Shown: positions 8,373 to 18,127, counted from the first letter of the stretch. The stretch: 64,000 nt of DNA from Bordetella parapertussis (GCA_945897365.1 CAMDFD010000002.1:124001-188000); one strand, 5' to 3'. Program-made: numbers and translations. The notes: generated from the letters alone by a model not told the origin.

Positions 8373-10214
8373 TTAATGCATCAAGGTGGAGTGATCGACG
8401 GCTTGCGTCAACACAACACCTTGATGAATTGCATCCGCAAGCGCTTGCGTGCGAGGCAAGATGGCACCCGCATAAAAAACTGCTGTCGCACCTTTATTTT
8501 TCATGAAAGGGGGTGAAAGTCCTATATCCCCGTTTTCTGTGTCAGGCTCAGCGCAGACAAGTGCCGCACGCGCCATCAACCAGCCACTCAAAACATATCC
8601 CGTGAGCATCAAATAAGGCACGCTGCCTGCATAGACAGCGCGAATATGCTCTTTGGTCTGCGCGAGCACGAAAGCAATCACCGAATCATAATGCGTGACC
8701 GCACGCGAAAGATTGTCCGCAATCAATAGCATGCCTGCGCGCTCGCTCACATCAACGCGAACGGCAAGATCGCGGACAGCCGCCACGGTTTGTTTCATCT
8801 GCTGGCTCAGACGTTGCGCGGCGGCACCGCCATCACGAAGCGTCTTGCGACCAATCAGATCATTCGCCTGTATCGCTGTCGTTCCTTCATAAATCGTCAA
8901 AATACGCGCGTCGCGATAAAACTGCGCGGCACCGGTTTCTTCGATAAAGCCCATGCCGCCATGCACTTGCACGCCCAGAGACGACACCTCAAGAGAGCAT
9001 TCGGTTGAAAACCCTTTGACAACAGGCACGAGATAATCATAAAGCGCCTGATACTCGCGTCGCACCTCGGCATCCGGATGCTCGAGACTAAGATCATCAG
9101 CCGCCGCAGCCACGCAAGCGATCGCCCGCGCGCCCTCAGTCAACGCACGCATCGTCATCAGCATACGCTGCACATCAGGGTGCTGAATAATCGGCACAGG
9201 GCCCGCAGAACCTTCAACGGCACGACTCTGGACACGGTCACGCGCGTAAGCCATGGCCTGTTGAGTCGCTGCTTCGCTGACACCTATACCTTGGACGCCT
9301 ACGGCAAAGCGCGCAGCATTCATCATGATGAACATGTATTCGAGACCACGATTCTCCTCTCCCACCAGAGTGCCGATCGCACCATGCCCAACCTCGCCCT
9401 TGCTATCACCAAACAACAACACTGCAGTCGGACTGCCATGGATACCGAGCTTGTGTTCAAGCGAGGCGCACCAGACATCGTTGCGCGCACCAAGCGAGCT
9501 GTCGGCATTCACTAAAAATTTTGGTACGACAAACAATGACAAACCTTTGACACCAGCAGGCGCATCCGCGGTGCGCGCTAAAACAAGGTGCACGATATTT
9601 TCAGCAAGATCATGTTCACCGAAGGTGATGTAGATTTTCTGACCAAACAAGCGATAGGACCCATCTGCCTGAGCGACCGCTTTTGTCGAGACAAGCGATA
9701 AATCCGACCCGGACTGAGACTCGGTCAAATTCATTGTCCCGGTCCACTTGCCACTCACGAGAGGCTGGATATAGGTCTTTTTCTGGGCATCTGAACCCGT
9801 TAGCAGCAAGGCCTCAATCACACCATCGGTCAACATCGAACATAAAGAAAAAGCAACGTTCGCAGCATACAAATTTTCAGTTGTCGCGGTCGCAAGCAGC
9901 TTCGGTAGCCCTTGACCACCCCACTGCTCCGGATGACGCAGACCCTGCCAGCCACCTTCGACAAAACTTTTAAATGCTAAATGAATAGGTTCAGGCATAT
10001 GCACATGACCCGCTTGGCAGACAGGAGGTTGCTGATCACTGATCCTGTTGGTCGGGGCGACCACTTCAGCTGTGAACTTTGCGTTTTCCTCGAGCACGGC
10101 GTTTAACAAATCCATCTCAACCCCTGAAAAAGCGGGCAAACTCAACAGACCAGGCATATCCGCAAGATAGTTGAAGACAAATTTGAAATCATCGACAGGA
10201 GCGCTAAACGCCAT
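8373..10214 (-). CDS. Acyl-CoA dehydrogenase, large (C-terminal extended) type
   Basis: This FAD-dependent acyl-CoA dehydrogenase of 613 residues is longer than the ~380-residue short-chain family. The extension matches the subgroup with an extra C-terminal domain, often annotated as DmdC-like or AcdA. Visible motifs are MNLTESQSGSDLSLV (FAD-binding), IYITFGEHDLAENI, the dimer/FAD segment QVHGGMGFIEETGAAQ, and YRDARILTIYEGTTAIQANDL, whose EGTT is the family signature. The neighbouring etfB-etfA genes would accept its electrons. It is separated from etfA by a strong terminator and preceded by an AGGTGA-type ribosome site, so it probably has its own promoter. The chain-length or substrate preference is unknown. 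Confidence 0.88.
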   Translation of the reverse strand: MAFSAPVDDFKFVFNYLADMPGLLSLPAFSGVEMDLLNAVLEENAKFTAEVVAPTNRISDQQPPVCQAGHVHMPEPIHLAFKSFVEGGWQGLRHPEQWGGQGLPKLLATATTENLYAANVAFSLCSMLTDGVIEALLLTGSDAQKKTYIQPLVSGKWTGTMNLTESQSGSDLSLVSTKAVAQADGSYRLFGQKIYITFGEHDLAENIVHLVLARTADAPAGVKGLSLFVVPKFLVNADSSLGARNDVWCASLEHKLGIHGSPTAVLLFGDSKGEVGHGAIGTLVGEENRGLEYMFIMMNAARFAVGVQGIGVSEAATQQAMAYARDRVQSRAVEGSAGPVPIIQHPDVQRMLMTMRALTEGARAIACVAAAADDLSLEHPDAEVRREYQALYDYLVPVVKGFSTECSLEVSSLGVQVHGGMGFIEETGAAQFYRDARILTIYEGTTAIQANDLIGRKTLRDGGAAAQRLSQQMKQTVAAVRDLAVRVDVSERAGMLLIADNLSRAVTHYDSVIAFVLAQTKEHIRAVYAGSVPYLMLTGYVLSGWLMARAALVCAEPDTENGDIGLSPPFMKNKGATAVFYAGAILPRTQALADAIHQGVVLTQAVDHSTLMH

Positions 10215-10265
10215 AAATCACCTAAAAAAGCAAAAGAAAAACACAAGAAAAATCAAACCAGACAC

Positions 10266-10310
10266 AAAAAAACCCCCAGTCATTGGATAAAAAATCCAAC
10301 GCGTGGGGGT
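10266..10310 (-). terminator. Rho-independent terminator after etfA
   Basis: Read on the minus strand, ACCCCC and GGGGGT form the outer stem and TTGGAT/ATCCAA an inner stem, followed by seven T. It separates etfBA from the acyl-CoA dehydrogenase gene. Confidence 0.85.
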
Positions 10311-10347
10311 CGGTTCTGTCGCCTGGGCGATCAATCGCCCAGCAACA

Positions 10348-11274
10348 TTACAAGGTCGTCACGAGTTCGGGAACTGCAGTGAACAAGTCTGCCACCAAAC
10401 CATAATCCGCTACACCAAAAATAGGTGCTTCAGCGTCTTTGTTAACCGCCACGATGACCTTGGAATCTTTCATCCCTGCCAAGTGTTGGATCGCGCCGGA
10501 AATGCCAATCGCCACATACAGTTGAGGCGCCACGATTTTGCCAGTCTGACCGACCTGCCAATCGTTAGGTGCATAGCCCGCATCGACAGCGGCCCGTGAG
10601 GCACCCAGGGCGGCACCGAGCTTATCGGCCAGCGGATCGAGAATCTTGAAGTTTTCAGCGCTGCCCATGCCACGACCACCTGACACGACAACCTTGGCAC
10701 CCGCGAGCTCTGGACGATCGCTTTTCGCGACTTCGCGCCCAACGAAAGTAGAAAGCCCGGCAGATGCTACCGGAGTCACTGATTCGACGGCTGCACTCCC
10801 ACCCTCAGGCGCTGCGTCAAAACCGGTCGTGCGAACTGTCATCACTTTGACTGGATCAGCCGACTGAACAGTCGCCACCGCATTACCCGCATAGATCGCG
10901 CGCTCGAACGTATCGGCTGATAGGACGGATTGAATTTCAGAAATCTGCGCCACATCAAGACGGGCCGCCACACGGGGAGACACGTTTTTGCCAGATGCTG
11001 TTGCAGCAAACAGAATATGACTGTAGCCAGGCGCCAACGCCAAGACTTGCTCGGCGACGTTTTCTGCCAGGCCATCGGCCAATGTAGGGGATTCCGCCAA
11101 CAACACTTTAGAAACGCCAGCAATCTTGGCGGCGTGCTGTGCGACAGCTGCGGCGTTTGCACCGGCGACGAGGACATGAATATCGCCACCAATTTTGGAA
11201 GCAGCGGCCACGACATTATGGGTCGCGGCTTTCAATTGGACATTATCGTGTTCAGCAATGACAAGAATAGACAT
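10348..11274 (-). CDS. etfA: Electron transfer flavoprotein subunit alpha
   Basis: EtfA binds FAD and passes electrons from acyl-CoA dehydrogenases to ETF:ubiquinone oxidoreductase. The C-terminal FAD domain is clear: VVSGGRGMGSAENF, QVGQTGKIVAPQLYVAIGISGAIQH, and VAVNKDAEAPIFGVADYGLV. The frame can be read from a TTG at 11280, but the ATG at 11272-11274 is preceded by AAGGTGG at good spacing and begins MSILVIAEHDN, the usual EtfA start. That gives 308 residues. The gene follows etfB by 2 bp. Confidence 0.95.
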   Translation of the reverse strand: MSILVIAEHDNVQLKAATHNVVAAASKIGGDIHVLVAGANAAAVAQHAAKIAGVSKVLLAESPTLADGLAENVAEQVLALAPGYSHILFAATASGKNVSPRVAARLDVAQISEIQSVLSADTFERAIYAGNAVATVQSADPVKVMTVRTTGFDAAPEGGSAAVESVTPVASAGLSTFVGREVAKSDRPELAGAKVVVSGGRGMGSAENFKILDPLADKLGAALGASRAAVDAGYAPNDWQVGQTGKIVAPQLYVAIGISGAIQHLAGMKDSKVIVAVNKDAEAPIFGVADYGLVADLFTAVPELVTTL

Positions 11275-11276
11275 GA

Positions 11277-12026
11277 TCAAACCACCTTGGCTTCGTTCTT
11301 GAGTTTATCGACGAGTGCAGCGACATCGGGGACCTTGACGCCTGCGGAGCGCGCTGAAGGCTCTGTGACCTTGAGCGTCTTGAGGCGAGGCGTGACATCG
11401 ACACCTAAATCCTGTGGCGTCACCGTATCAAGCTGCTTTTTCTTGGCCTTCATAATGTTGGGCAAAGTCACATAGCGAGGCTCGTTCAAGCGCAAATCCG
11501 TCGTCACGATCGCGGGCAATTTGAGCTCCAAGGTTTCTAGACCGCCGTCGACTTCGCGAGTGACCCGCGCGACACCCTCACCGAGCTCAACCTTGCTGGC
11601 GAAAGTCGCCTGTGACCAGCCAAGCAAGGCCGCTAACATTTGACCTGTTTGGTTGGCATCGTCATCGATCGCCTGTTTACCAAGAATCACGAGTTGAGGC
11701 TGTTCTTTTTCAACCAGAACCTTGAGAAGCTTGGCGACAGCGAGAGGCTGAAGCTCGACATCGGTCTGTACAAGAATGCCACGATCCGCGCCAATCGCCA
11801 TCGCTGTGCGAAGTGTTTCCTGACACTGTGCAACACCGCAGGACACGGCGATGATTTCAGTCGCCACACCTTTTTCTTTGAGACGCGTAGCTTCTTCGAC
11901 GGCGATTTCATCAAAAGGATTCATCGACATCTTGACATTTGCGATATCGACACCCGACTGATCCGATTTGACGCGTACTTTGACGTTGTAGTCAACGACA
12001 CGCTTTACAGGCACAAGCACCTTCAT
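11277..12026 (-). CDS. etfB: Electron transfer flavoprotein subunit beta
   Basis: EtfB is the AMP-binding partner of EtfA in the soluble electron carrier for fatty and amino acid oxidation. The 249-residue product begins MKVLVPVKRVVDYNVKVRVK. It contains DEIAVEEATRLKEKG and VILGKQAIDDDANQTGQMLA (the signature region) and ends with the usual arm-like C-terminus. It is the first gene of the etfBA pair. Confidence 0.96.
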   Translation of the reverse strand: MKVLVPVKRVVDYNVKVRVKSDQSGVDIANVKMSMNPFDEIAVEEATRLKEKGVATEIIAVSCGVAQCQETLRTAMAIGADRGILVQTDVELQPLAVAKLLKVLVEKEQPQLVILGKQAIDDDANQTGQMLAALLGWSQATFASKVELGEGVARVTREVDGGLETLELKLPAIVTTDLRLNEPRYVTLPNIMKAKKKQLDTVTPQDLGVDVTPRLKTLKVTEPSARSAGVKVPDVAALVDKLKNEAKVV

Positions 12027-12089
12027 CCAACGATCTCCAAAGATAAATCAAGCAATTAAAGTACACATATACCCAAGATTTTACCGGAT

Positions 12090-12119
12090 ATAGGGGGGCG
12101 AGCCCCCATCGCCCCCTAT
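12090..12119. repeat. G/C-rich hairpin upstream of etfB
   Basis: ATAGGGGG and CCCCCTAT arms enclose CGA...TCG and a 7-base loop. No T-tract follows on either strand, so it is not an ordinary terminator. It lies in the 194 bp gap between divergent etfB and mltB and may be a regulator site; nothing else stands out in that gap. Confidence 0.45.
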
Positions 12120-12220
12120 GCGATTGTGAAACGATGCCTATGGCATTTTGAAAGAAACACGAAATACATAAAAAAGGGATGTCTGGTTATCATAACGACT
12201 CTACCCCATAAGGAAAGTTT

Positions 12221-13333
12221 ATGTCTGTGCCACGCCGCATTCTGTTCATTAGCTGTCTGACCGCTTTACTAAGTGCCTGTTCAGGGACCGCAGTTTCGCC
12301 CAAAGCAGGTACAGGGGAACGCGCAGAGGGCGCTGCGGCAAATCAGGATACAACTCAACCCGCTCCAGTTGGAGGCCATACTCCCGCCTCGCGTCGCCAG
12401 GCCTTGCAGCAGTTCGGTGTCGAACTCGCTGCTTCTAGACAACTCCCCGAAGCGAAGGTGCTAGGACTCATCGACGAAGTCCGCTACAACCCCACGGTAG
12501 TCCGTATCGTCACGCCACCCGCGGCAGGACAGCCTCGCGTGCCGCGCAGTTGGGCGACCTACCGAGGACGCTTTGTCGAACCCATTCGTATCAATCAAGG
12601 TCGCGCATTCATGCAGCAATATGCAAGCGAACTTGATCGGGCCGCAAAGCGCTATGGCGTCCCACAAAACATTATTGCCGCCATTATTGGCGTCGAGACC
12701 CTGTATGGCAAAAGCCAGGGCAATTTTCGCGTTCTAGATGCCTTAGCATCGTTAGGCTTTGATTATCCTGATCCAAAGCGTCCTGACCGCGCCGCCATGT
12801 TCCGTGGACAATTCGCCGATCTGATCGAGCTTGATTTGGCTGGGAAACTCGATGCGCGCAATATCAAGGGTTCTTATGCCGGGGCCATTGGCATCCCCCA
12901 ATTTATGCCAGGTAGCATCAAACGGTTTGCGGTGAGTGCGACAGGTTCCAACAGCATCGACCTCTCGAATAACATGTCGGATGCCATCATGTCGGTGGCA
13001 AACTTTTTAGTCGAACATGGCTGGCAAAGAGGCCTACCGGTCTTTGCACCCGTCACGCTACCCGCCTCTGCCGATAAACTCGTTGATGGTGGACTGAAGG
13101 CCAACTTGGATTGGCCTCAGCTGAAGGCTTCAGGCGCAACGCTTGCAGTAGGCGCAAAAGAAACCGCTTGGGCACGTGCGCCTCTGGGTGTGATTGACTT
13201 GCCCGAAGAGGCTGCTGGTCGAGTGAAGTTGCGTACGGCAACCCCAAACTTTTTTGCGATTACCCAATACAATCGCAGCTATTTTTATGCCGCCTCGGTT
13301 GCTGACTTAGCGCAAGCCTTGGAAAAGCGCTAA
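12221..13333 (+). CDS. mltB: Membrane-bound lytic murein transglycosylase B
   Basis: MltB cleaves the MurNAc-GlcNAc bond of peptidoglycan with 1,6-anhydro product formation during wall remodelling. The 370-residue precursor has a lipoprotein signal peptide (LLSAC, Cys20) and then a low-complexity linker. The SLT domain follows: NIIAAIIGVETLYGKSQG with the catalytic Glu at about 159, AGAIGIPQFMPGSI, and ANFLVEHGWQRG. Serine follows the lipobox Cys, which predicts sorting to the outer membrane. A good AAGGAAAG ribosome site precedes the ATG. Confidence 0.92.
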   Translation: MSVPRRILFISCLTALLSACSGTAVSPKAGTGERAEGAAANQDTTQPAPVGGHTPASRRQALQQFGVELAASRQLPEAKVLGLIDEVRYNPTVVRIVTPPAAGQPRVPRSWATYRGRFVEPIRINQGRAFMQQYASELDRAAKRYGVPQNIIAAIIGVETLYGKSQGNFRVLDALASLGFDYPDPKRPDRAAMFRGQFADLIELDLAGKLDARNIKGSYAGAIGIPQFMPGSIKRFAVSATGSNSIDLSNNMSDAIMSVANFLVEHGWQRGLPVFAPVTLPASADKLVDGGLKANLDWPQLKASGATLAVGAKETAWARAPLGVIDLPEEAAGRVKLRTATPNFFAITQYNRSYFYAASVADLAQALEKR

Positions 13334-13362
13334 GCCCTAAGCGCTAAGCCCTAGGGCCTAGG
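13326..13362. repeat. Repeated AGCGCTAAGCCCTA motif with palindrome
   Basis: Between the convergent ends of mltB and cysM, the motif AGCGCTAAGCCCTA occurs twice in a row. It merges into the palindrome GCCCTAGG-G-CCTAGGGC. It may act as a bidirectional transcript end or be a small dispersed repeat; there is no T-tract. Confidence 0.5.
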
Positions 13363-13366
13363 GCGA

Positions 13367-14281
13367 TTAAACCTGTTCGTCAAATAAGCCCGTCGACAAA
13401 TAGCGATCGCCACGATCGCACACAATGAAAGCGATTGTGGCATTGCGAGCCGTCTGCGCAACACGCAACGCGGCAATCAAGGCGCCCGCCGCGGACACGC
13501 CCGCACAAATGCCTTCTTCGGCAGCGAGTCTGCGGGCCATATTTTCTGCGTCCTTTTGTTCAATTTGCTCAAATTGATCCACCAGAGATGGATCATAGAT
13601 CGAGGGCAAATAGGCCTCGGGCCATTTGCGGATACCCGCGATCTGCGAACCCTCCGCGGGTTGAGCCCCAACAATCGTGATCGCAGGATTACGGCTTTTT
13701 AAATAGCGCGAAACACCCATGATCGTGCCCGTTGTCCCCATCGCGCTGACAAAATGGGTGATACGGCCCGCTGTTTGCTCCCACAACTCAGGTCCTGTTG
13801 TGTTGAAATGAGCCAGTGGATTGTCAGGATTTGAGAACTGGTCGAGCACTTTACCCTCACCCTGCGCTTGCATCCTTGCAGCAAGATCCCGAGCATGCTC
13901 CATCCCGCCTTGCGCCGCAGGCGTCAAAATCAATTTGGCGCCGTACGCTGCCATCGAGGCACGGCGCTCGACAGACAAATTGTCCGGCATGATTAAAATC
14001 ATCTTGTAGCCGCGCATGGCAGCCGTCATGGCTAAGGCAATCCCGGTGTTGCCGCTGGTCGCCTCGATCAGGGTATCGCCAGGCTTGATTTCACCGCGCG
14101 CCTCGGCCCCTAAAATCATCGATAACGCCGGACGGTCCTTGACAGAGCCAGCGGGATTATTGCCCTCTAGCTTGCCAAGAACGATGTTGCCGCGCTCATG
14201 TGCAATAGGCCCCGGCAATCTCTGCAACTGGACCAGGGCAGTGTTGCCAACCGTATTTTCAACCGTAGGATATGTTTTCAT
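13367..14281 (-). CDS. cysM: Cysteine synthase B
   Basis: This is a PLP-dependent O-acetylserine sulfhydrylase of the CysM type, which makes cysteine from O-acetylserine and sulfide or thiosulfate. The 304-residue product shows KLEGNNPAGSVKDR with the PLP lysine at K48, the GNTGIALAM phosphate/substrate loop, and TGTIMGVSRYLK. Length and sequence favour CysM over CysK. It sits between the ComEA-like gene and mltB, all in a core-genome setting. Confidence 0.92.
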   Translation of the reverse strand: MKTYPTVENTVGNTALVQLQRLPGPIAHERGNIVLGKLEGNNPAGSVKDRPALSMILGAEARGEIKPGDTLIEATSGNTGIALAMTAAMRGYKMILIMPDNLSVERRASMAAYGAKLILTPAAQGGMEHARDLAARMQAQGEGKVLDQFSNPDNPLAHFNTTGPELWEQTAGRITHFVSAMGTTGTIMGVSRYLKSRNPAITIVGAQPAEGSQIAGIRKWPEAYLPSIYDPSLVDQFEQIEQKDAENMARRLAAEEGICAGVSAAGALIAALRVAQTARNATIAFIVCDRGDRYLSTGLFDEQV

Positions 14282-14338
14282 AGGGACTGATCATACTAAA
14301 AAGTATGCAAAATCACCCTAAAAGTCCCACTCGATGCA

Positions 14339-14830
14339 CTAAAAAGATGAAGGCGAGATAATTTCCGGCTTGGCGATTAAGTCAGGACTCGTTCTGTTCG
14401 ATGGACGAGTGCCGCTTGATTTTGCCTTGCTTGGGGCCGCACTCTCAACGGTGAGTGGCAATCCCGCCTTTGATGACTTGACTTCAAGACCCGCTTGGCG
14501 CAGAGCACTGACGCGCCGCTCACCCAAGCCTCTTACGCGATCAGAAAGATCCTCCATCGATTCAAAAGCGCCTGCGCGACTGCGCTCATGAACAATCATT
14601 TTTGCAGTACGAGGACCAATACCCCGCAAACTCTCCAGTTGACTGACAGACGCAGTATTCACATCCAGCGCCTGACTCGGTGTCACGGCAACAAGGCCTG
14701 CGGCGATCATCGCCATACCCGCACGCCGTGAAACCCTTGTAGCTCTGGATCTTTTGGCAGGTGTACGCCAACGTTCCGTGACTTGAGCACCAAGGGGTTG
14801 CGCCACGGGGTCTTTGATAAAAGGATTCAT
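14339..14830 (-). CDS. ComEA-like helix-hairpin-helix protein
   Basis: This small DNA-binding protein (163 residues from the chosen start) carries a helix-hairpin-helix domain: LDVNTASVSQLESLRGIGPR, TAKMIVHERSRAGAF and LGERRVSALRQAG at about 65-120. Before it come a basic N-terminus and a hydrophobic segment (MAMIAAGLVAVTPSQA) that could export or anchor the domain, as in ComEA competence proteins. The C-terminus is low complexity and serine/proline rich. The ATG at 14828-14830 has GGAG at about 10 bp and is preferred over an upstream TTG at 14863. A role in DNA uptake is inferred from the fold only. Confidence 0.75.
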   Translation of the reverse strand: MNPFIKDPVAQPLGAQVTERWRTPAKRSRATRVSRRAGMAMIAAGLVAVTPSQALDVNTASVSQLESLRGIGPRTAKMIVHERSRAGAFESMEDLSDRVRGLGERRVSALRQAGLEVKSSKAGLPLTVESAAPSKAKSSGTRPSNRTSPDLIAKPEIISPSSF

Positions 14831-14988
14831 GAAAAGTTTTCTCCAAGAGTGCGGATCGGTCAAACAGGCCGGAATGGGTCTGTTCGCAGATCGCTATCTT
14901 GAATGTCAAATCGAATCAGTGGTCACTCAAAACAAGCCGTCATCCATGCGTACTTCACGTAACCTACATGCGAACGCAATAAAAAGAC

Positions 14989-15981
14989 TTACGTTTGAGC
15001 GCCGTGGAGTTGCTGGACATATTCGGAAACGCCTGTTTTCACATCGCGCATTGGAGCGGCAAAGCCCGCGCGTCGCAGCGCCGACACATCGGCTTGGGTA
15101 TAACTCTGGTAGCGCCCTTTTAGATCGTCCGGAAAATTGTCATAGCGCAACAATCCCTGCTTGACCAAATCGTCGAGGGGCAAATCCGTCTTGCCCTGGA
15201 TATGACGCATGGCATTGACGACGGCGGCAGCGACATCATTAAAAGGCTGAGCGCGGCCTGTTCCACAGTTAAAAATGCCAGAGGTTTCAGGATGATCAAG
15301 GAAATGCAGATTGACATCTACCACATCGTGAACCGAGATAAAGTCGCGCATTTGTCCGCCATCGCCATAACCATCCCAACCGCCAAACAAACGCACATAT
15401 CCCTCGGCGAGAAATTGATTCATATTGTGAAAAGCGACGGAGGCCATTCGCCCCTTGTGCTGCTCTTGAGGCCCATAAACATTGAAATAGCGTAAGCCAA
15501 CAACCTGTGCGGTGAGTGTTTCAAAACGCGCACGAACAACCTGATCAAAAAGAAACTTGGAGTACCCGTAGACATTGAGCGGGCGTTCATTTTCCAGACT
15601 TTCAACATAAACCGGGCCCGCACCATATACAGCCGCAGAGGAGGCATAGATAAACGGCACCTTGTGCGCCTGACAATATTCGAACAGCTCGAGAGTCACC
15701 CGGTAATTATTGTCCATCATAAAACGACCATCACGCTCGGTCGTATCGGAGCATGCACCCTGATGAAAAATGGCACGAATATCCGGCAAACGTCCCTCTA
15801 CCACCCTAAGGCGAAACTCATCCTTATGCATATAATCGGCAATATTTCCACCCACCAGATTCACGAACTTGTCGCCATCCGTCAGGTCATCCACCGCCAA
15901 GATATTCGTCATACCTTTGCGATTTAAACCGCGCACAATATTGCTGCCGATGAAACCCGCCGCGCCTGTGACGATGATCAT
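14989..15981 (-). CDS. hldD: ADP-L-glycero-D-manno-heptose 6-epimerase
   Basis: HldD (RfaD) converts ADP-D-glycero- to ADP-L-glycero-beta-D-manno-heptose for the LPS inner core. It is an extended short-chain dehydrogenase: IIVTGAAGFIGSNI at the NADP site, catalytic YGYSKFLFDQ (YxxxK), and LRYFNVYGPQEQHKGRMASV. Length (330 residues) is normal. Its start overlaps the hldE stop by 4 bp, so it ends an operon lapB-hldE-hldD. Confidence 0.96.
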   Translation of the reverse strand: MIIVTGAAGFIGSNIVRGLNRKGMTNILAVDDLTDGDKFVNLVGGNIADYMHKDEFRLRVVEGRLPDIRAIFHQGACSDTTERDGRFMMDNNYRVTLELFEYCQAHKVPFIYASSAAVYGAGPVYVESLENERPLNVYGYSKFLFDQVVRARFETLTAQVVGLRYFNVYGPQEQHKGRMASVAFHNMNQFLAEGYVRLFGGWDGYGDGGQMRDFISVHDVVDVNLHFLDHPETSGIFNCGTGRAQPFNDVAAAVVNAMRHIQGKTDLPLDDLVKQGLLRYDNFPDDLKGRYQSYTQADVSALRRAGFAAPMRDVKTGVSEYVQQLHGAQT

Positions 15982-16907
15982 GAAAGTTCTCCTGCTGTGA
16001 CAATAGAGGTACCAAGTTTACCCACCACGATTCCGCCAGCTCGATTGGCCCACAGCATCGCATTAGGCCAATCCACGCCCGCTGCGCGCATCACTGCCAA
16101 CGTTGCCAAAACGGTGTCGCCCGCACCTGAAACATCGAACACTTCGTGCGCCTGAGCGTCGACGTGTTCGCGGCCCTGCTCTGTAAAAAGGGTCATGCCT
16201 TGCTCTGAGCGTGTCACGAGCAAGGCTTCAAGACTCAGCTCTTGACGCAATGCCTGAGCCCTCTCATTAAGCGTTTGCTCGGAGCTCCACGCACCAACAG
16301 CTTGCTGCATTTCACTGCGATTCGGAGTGACCAGCGTTGCTCCACGATAGCGCTGATAATCCGTTCCCTTTGGATCCACCAAAATAGGTAAACCTTTTTT
16401 TCGAGCAAGCTCAATCAACAACTCAACCTGCGCGAGCGCGCCCTTGGCATAGTCAGAAAGAACAAGCACATCATGCACGGCTAAAATTTTTTCAACTTGA
16501 TCACTCAGTGACTTTAGCAACGAAGGTGTAGGCTTGTCCTCAAAGTCAATCCGGAGCAATTGCTGCTGCTTGCCCAGCACACGCATCTTGAGTGTGGTCG
16601 GATGCGCCGAGTCTGCAATCAAATGCGCCTCGATCCCTGCCTCGGTTAAAAGTTCATGTATGCATTGAGCAGCTTCGTCTTGCCCAACCAACCCAACAAG
16701 CGTTGCCTTGGCCCCGAGCGCCACGATATTGCGTGCGACGTTCGCAGCACCACCAAGCCGATCTTCGCGCTTGACCACTCGCACGACTGGCACAGGGGCC
16801 TCTGGTGAAATACGCTCAACCTCACCAAACCAATAACGGTCTAACATGACGTCCCCCACAACGAGGACCCGAGCGTGCGCAATAGCTTCTTTAGGAAATA
16901 GATTCAT
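15978..16907 (-). CDS. rfaE1: D-glycero-beta-D-manno-heptose-7-phosphate kinase (HldE kinase domain only)
   Basis: This PfkB-family kinase phosphorylates heptose-7-phosphate at C1 in ADP-heptose synthesis. The 309 residues contain RLGGAANVARNIVALGAKA and the anion-hole motif DVSGAGDTVLATLAV. The cytidylyltransferase domain found in fused HldE proteins is absent, so the adenylyltransferase (RfaE2/HldC) must be encoded elsewhere. Overlaps of 4 bp with both neighbours indicate translational coupling. Confidence 0.93.
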   Translation of the reverse strand: MNLFPKEAIAHARVLVVGDVMLDRYWFGEVERISPEAPVPVVRVVKREDRLGGAANVARNIVALGAKATLVGLVGQDEAAQCIHELLTEAGIEAHLIADSAHPTTLKMRVLGKQQQLLRIDFEDKPTPSLLKSLSDQVEKILAVHDVLVLSDYAKGALAQVELLIELARKKGLPILVDPKGTDYQRYRGATLVTPNRSEMQQAVGAWSSEQTLNERAQALRQELSLEALLVTRSEQGMTLFTEQGREHVDAQAHEVFDVSGAGDTVLATLAVMRAAGVDWPNAMLWANRAGGIVVGKLGTSIVTAGELS

Positions 16908-18127
16908 TCCAACTCTTCCAATCGGCGTGGTTTATACGTTTCCCACGCATGACAACCTGGGCATTGCCAATAATAGCGACGTGCCTGAAACCCGCATTGA
17001 CTACACACATAACGATCCAGACGTTGGGTATGTCGGGTAATCAAACGACGTAACAAACTAAGATCTGCGCCGGGAATTGGACTCTCAACGTGCGTCTGAT
17101 CTGCCCCAGGCTTCTGAGCAAGTTCAGCCTCGAGCAAGCGATCAAGACCTAGTAAGGAAGGGTGTGACTGCAGAGATTGTCTGGCGAAGGTCCAAGCCTG
17201 CTCAACACCTTGCTGGGCGCGCAAACCGCGAAACACGACATTAAACAAATCCAATGAAGGATGTTGTTGATAGCGCGCTTGCAAACGTGCCAAGCCTCTC
17301 ACAGCTAAACCTTGGGCGTTGTAGTTATTAAAAAGATCTGAAGCCACCAAGCCTGCGAACTCTGGCGCCTGATTGAGCACAGACTCAAGATAGCGTTGCT
17401 CAAGAGCAAAATCTTGCAGTGAGGCTGCGATGCTGCCATTGAGCATCGCGACACGAACAAAAGCAGGTGTTCCCTCCATGAACTCAACCGAGCCTAACGC
17501 ATCCTGGGCCAAACCTAATGAAAGGCGTGCCTGTTCAATATTCGGGGGTTTCTGAGCTAAAAAAGCTTGAGCTTGTTCGCAGTGGTAGTGCACGATTTGC
17601 GGCACAGGTTCATTGACAAGCTTTCGCAATTTTTGCACCGCCTCAATCGCGCGAGGCCAATCATGCTCGGACTCATAGATGCGGACCAAGGCGCGCATGG
17701 CCGGCAAGGCAAAGCTGGTGTCTTTAAGAACACTAAATGCCTCTTCGGCCCGATCCAGCATGCCTGCTTTCAAGTAATCCTGGGCCAACTCATGTTGCGC
17801 ATGATCACGCTGAGCAATAGGCAAGTCCTCTCTAAAGAGCAAGCTTTGATGCACTCGAATTGCACGTTCCATCTCGCCCCTTCGCCTAAAAAGACTCCCT
17901 AGCGCAAAATGCAACTCAGTCGTCTCTGGATCTAGCTTAGCAACCTCGACAAAAGCATCAATCGCGCGATCCGGCTCCTCGTTTAAGAGAAAATTTAGAC
18001 CACGAAAATAAGAATCAGGCAGATTACGTGTCTCGGACAGCATCTGCTTAATATCAAAGCGCGCCGCCATCCACCCTAAAGCAAACAGTAACGGCAAAAA
18101 AATTAGCCACCAAGCTTCAAAATCCAC
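16904..18127 (-). CDS. lapB: LPS assembly regulator LapB (TPR/rubredoxin-like)
   Basis: LapB (YciM) is an inner-membrane TPR protein that recruits FtsH to degrade LpxC and so limits LPS synthesis. The 407-residue product starts with one transmembrane helix (WWLIFLPLLFALGWMAARFD). A series of TPR repeats follows (for example TTELHFALGSLFRRRGEMER). It ends with a rubredoxin-type metal site, CSQCGFQARRYYWQCPGC, at about 376-393. Its position upstream of heptose genes and downstream of lapA is the usual Burkholderiales arrangement. Confidence 0.94.
   Translation of the reverse strand: MDFEAWWLIFLPLLFALGWMAARFDIKQMLSETRNLPDSYFRGLNFLLNEEPDRAIDAFVEVAKLDPETTELHFALGSLFRRRGEMERAIRVHQSLLFREDLPIAQRDHAQHELAQDYLKAGMLDRAEEAFSVLKDTSFALPAMRALVRIYESEHDWPRAIEAVQKLRKLVNEPVPQIVHYHCEQAQAFLAQKPPNIEQARLSLGLAQDALGSVEFMEGTPAFVRVAMLNGSIAASLQDFALEQRYLESVLNQAPEFAGLVASDLFNNYNAQGLAVRGLARLQARYQQHPSLDLFNVVFRGLRAQQGVEQAWTFARQSLQSHPSLLGLDRLLEAELAQKPGADQTHVESPIPGADLSLLRRLITRHTQRLDRYVCSQCGFQARRYYWQCPGCHAWETYKPRRLEELE

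Noticed and set aside
9078..9515. 145-codon plus-strand frame inside the acyl-CoA dehydrogenase gene
   Set aside because: It is antisense to a conserved gene, with Arg/His-rich shadow composition and no ribosome site.
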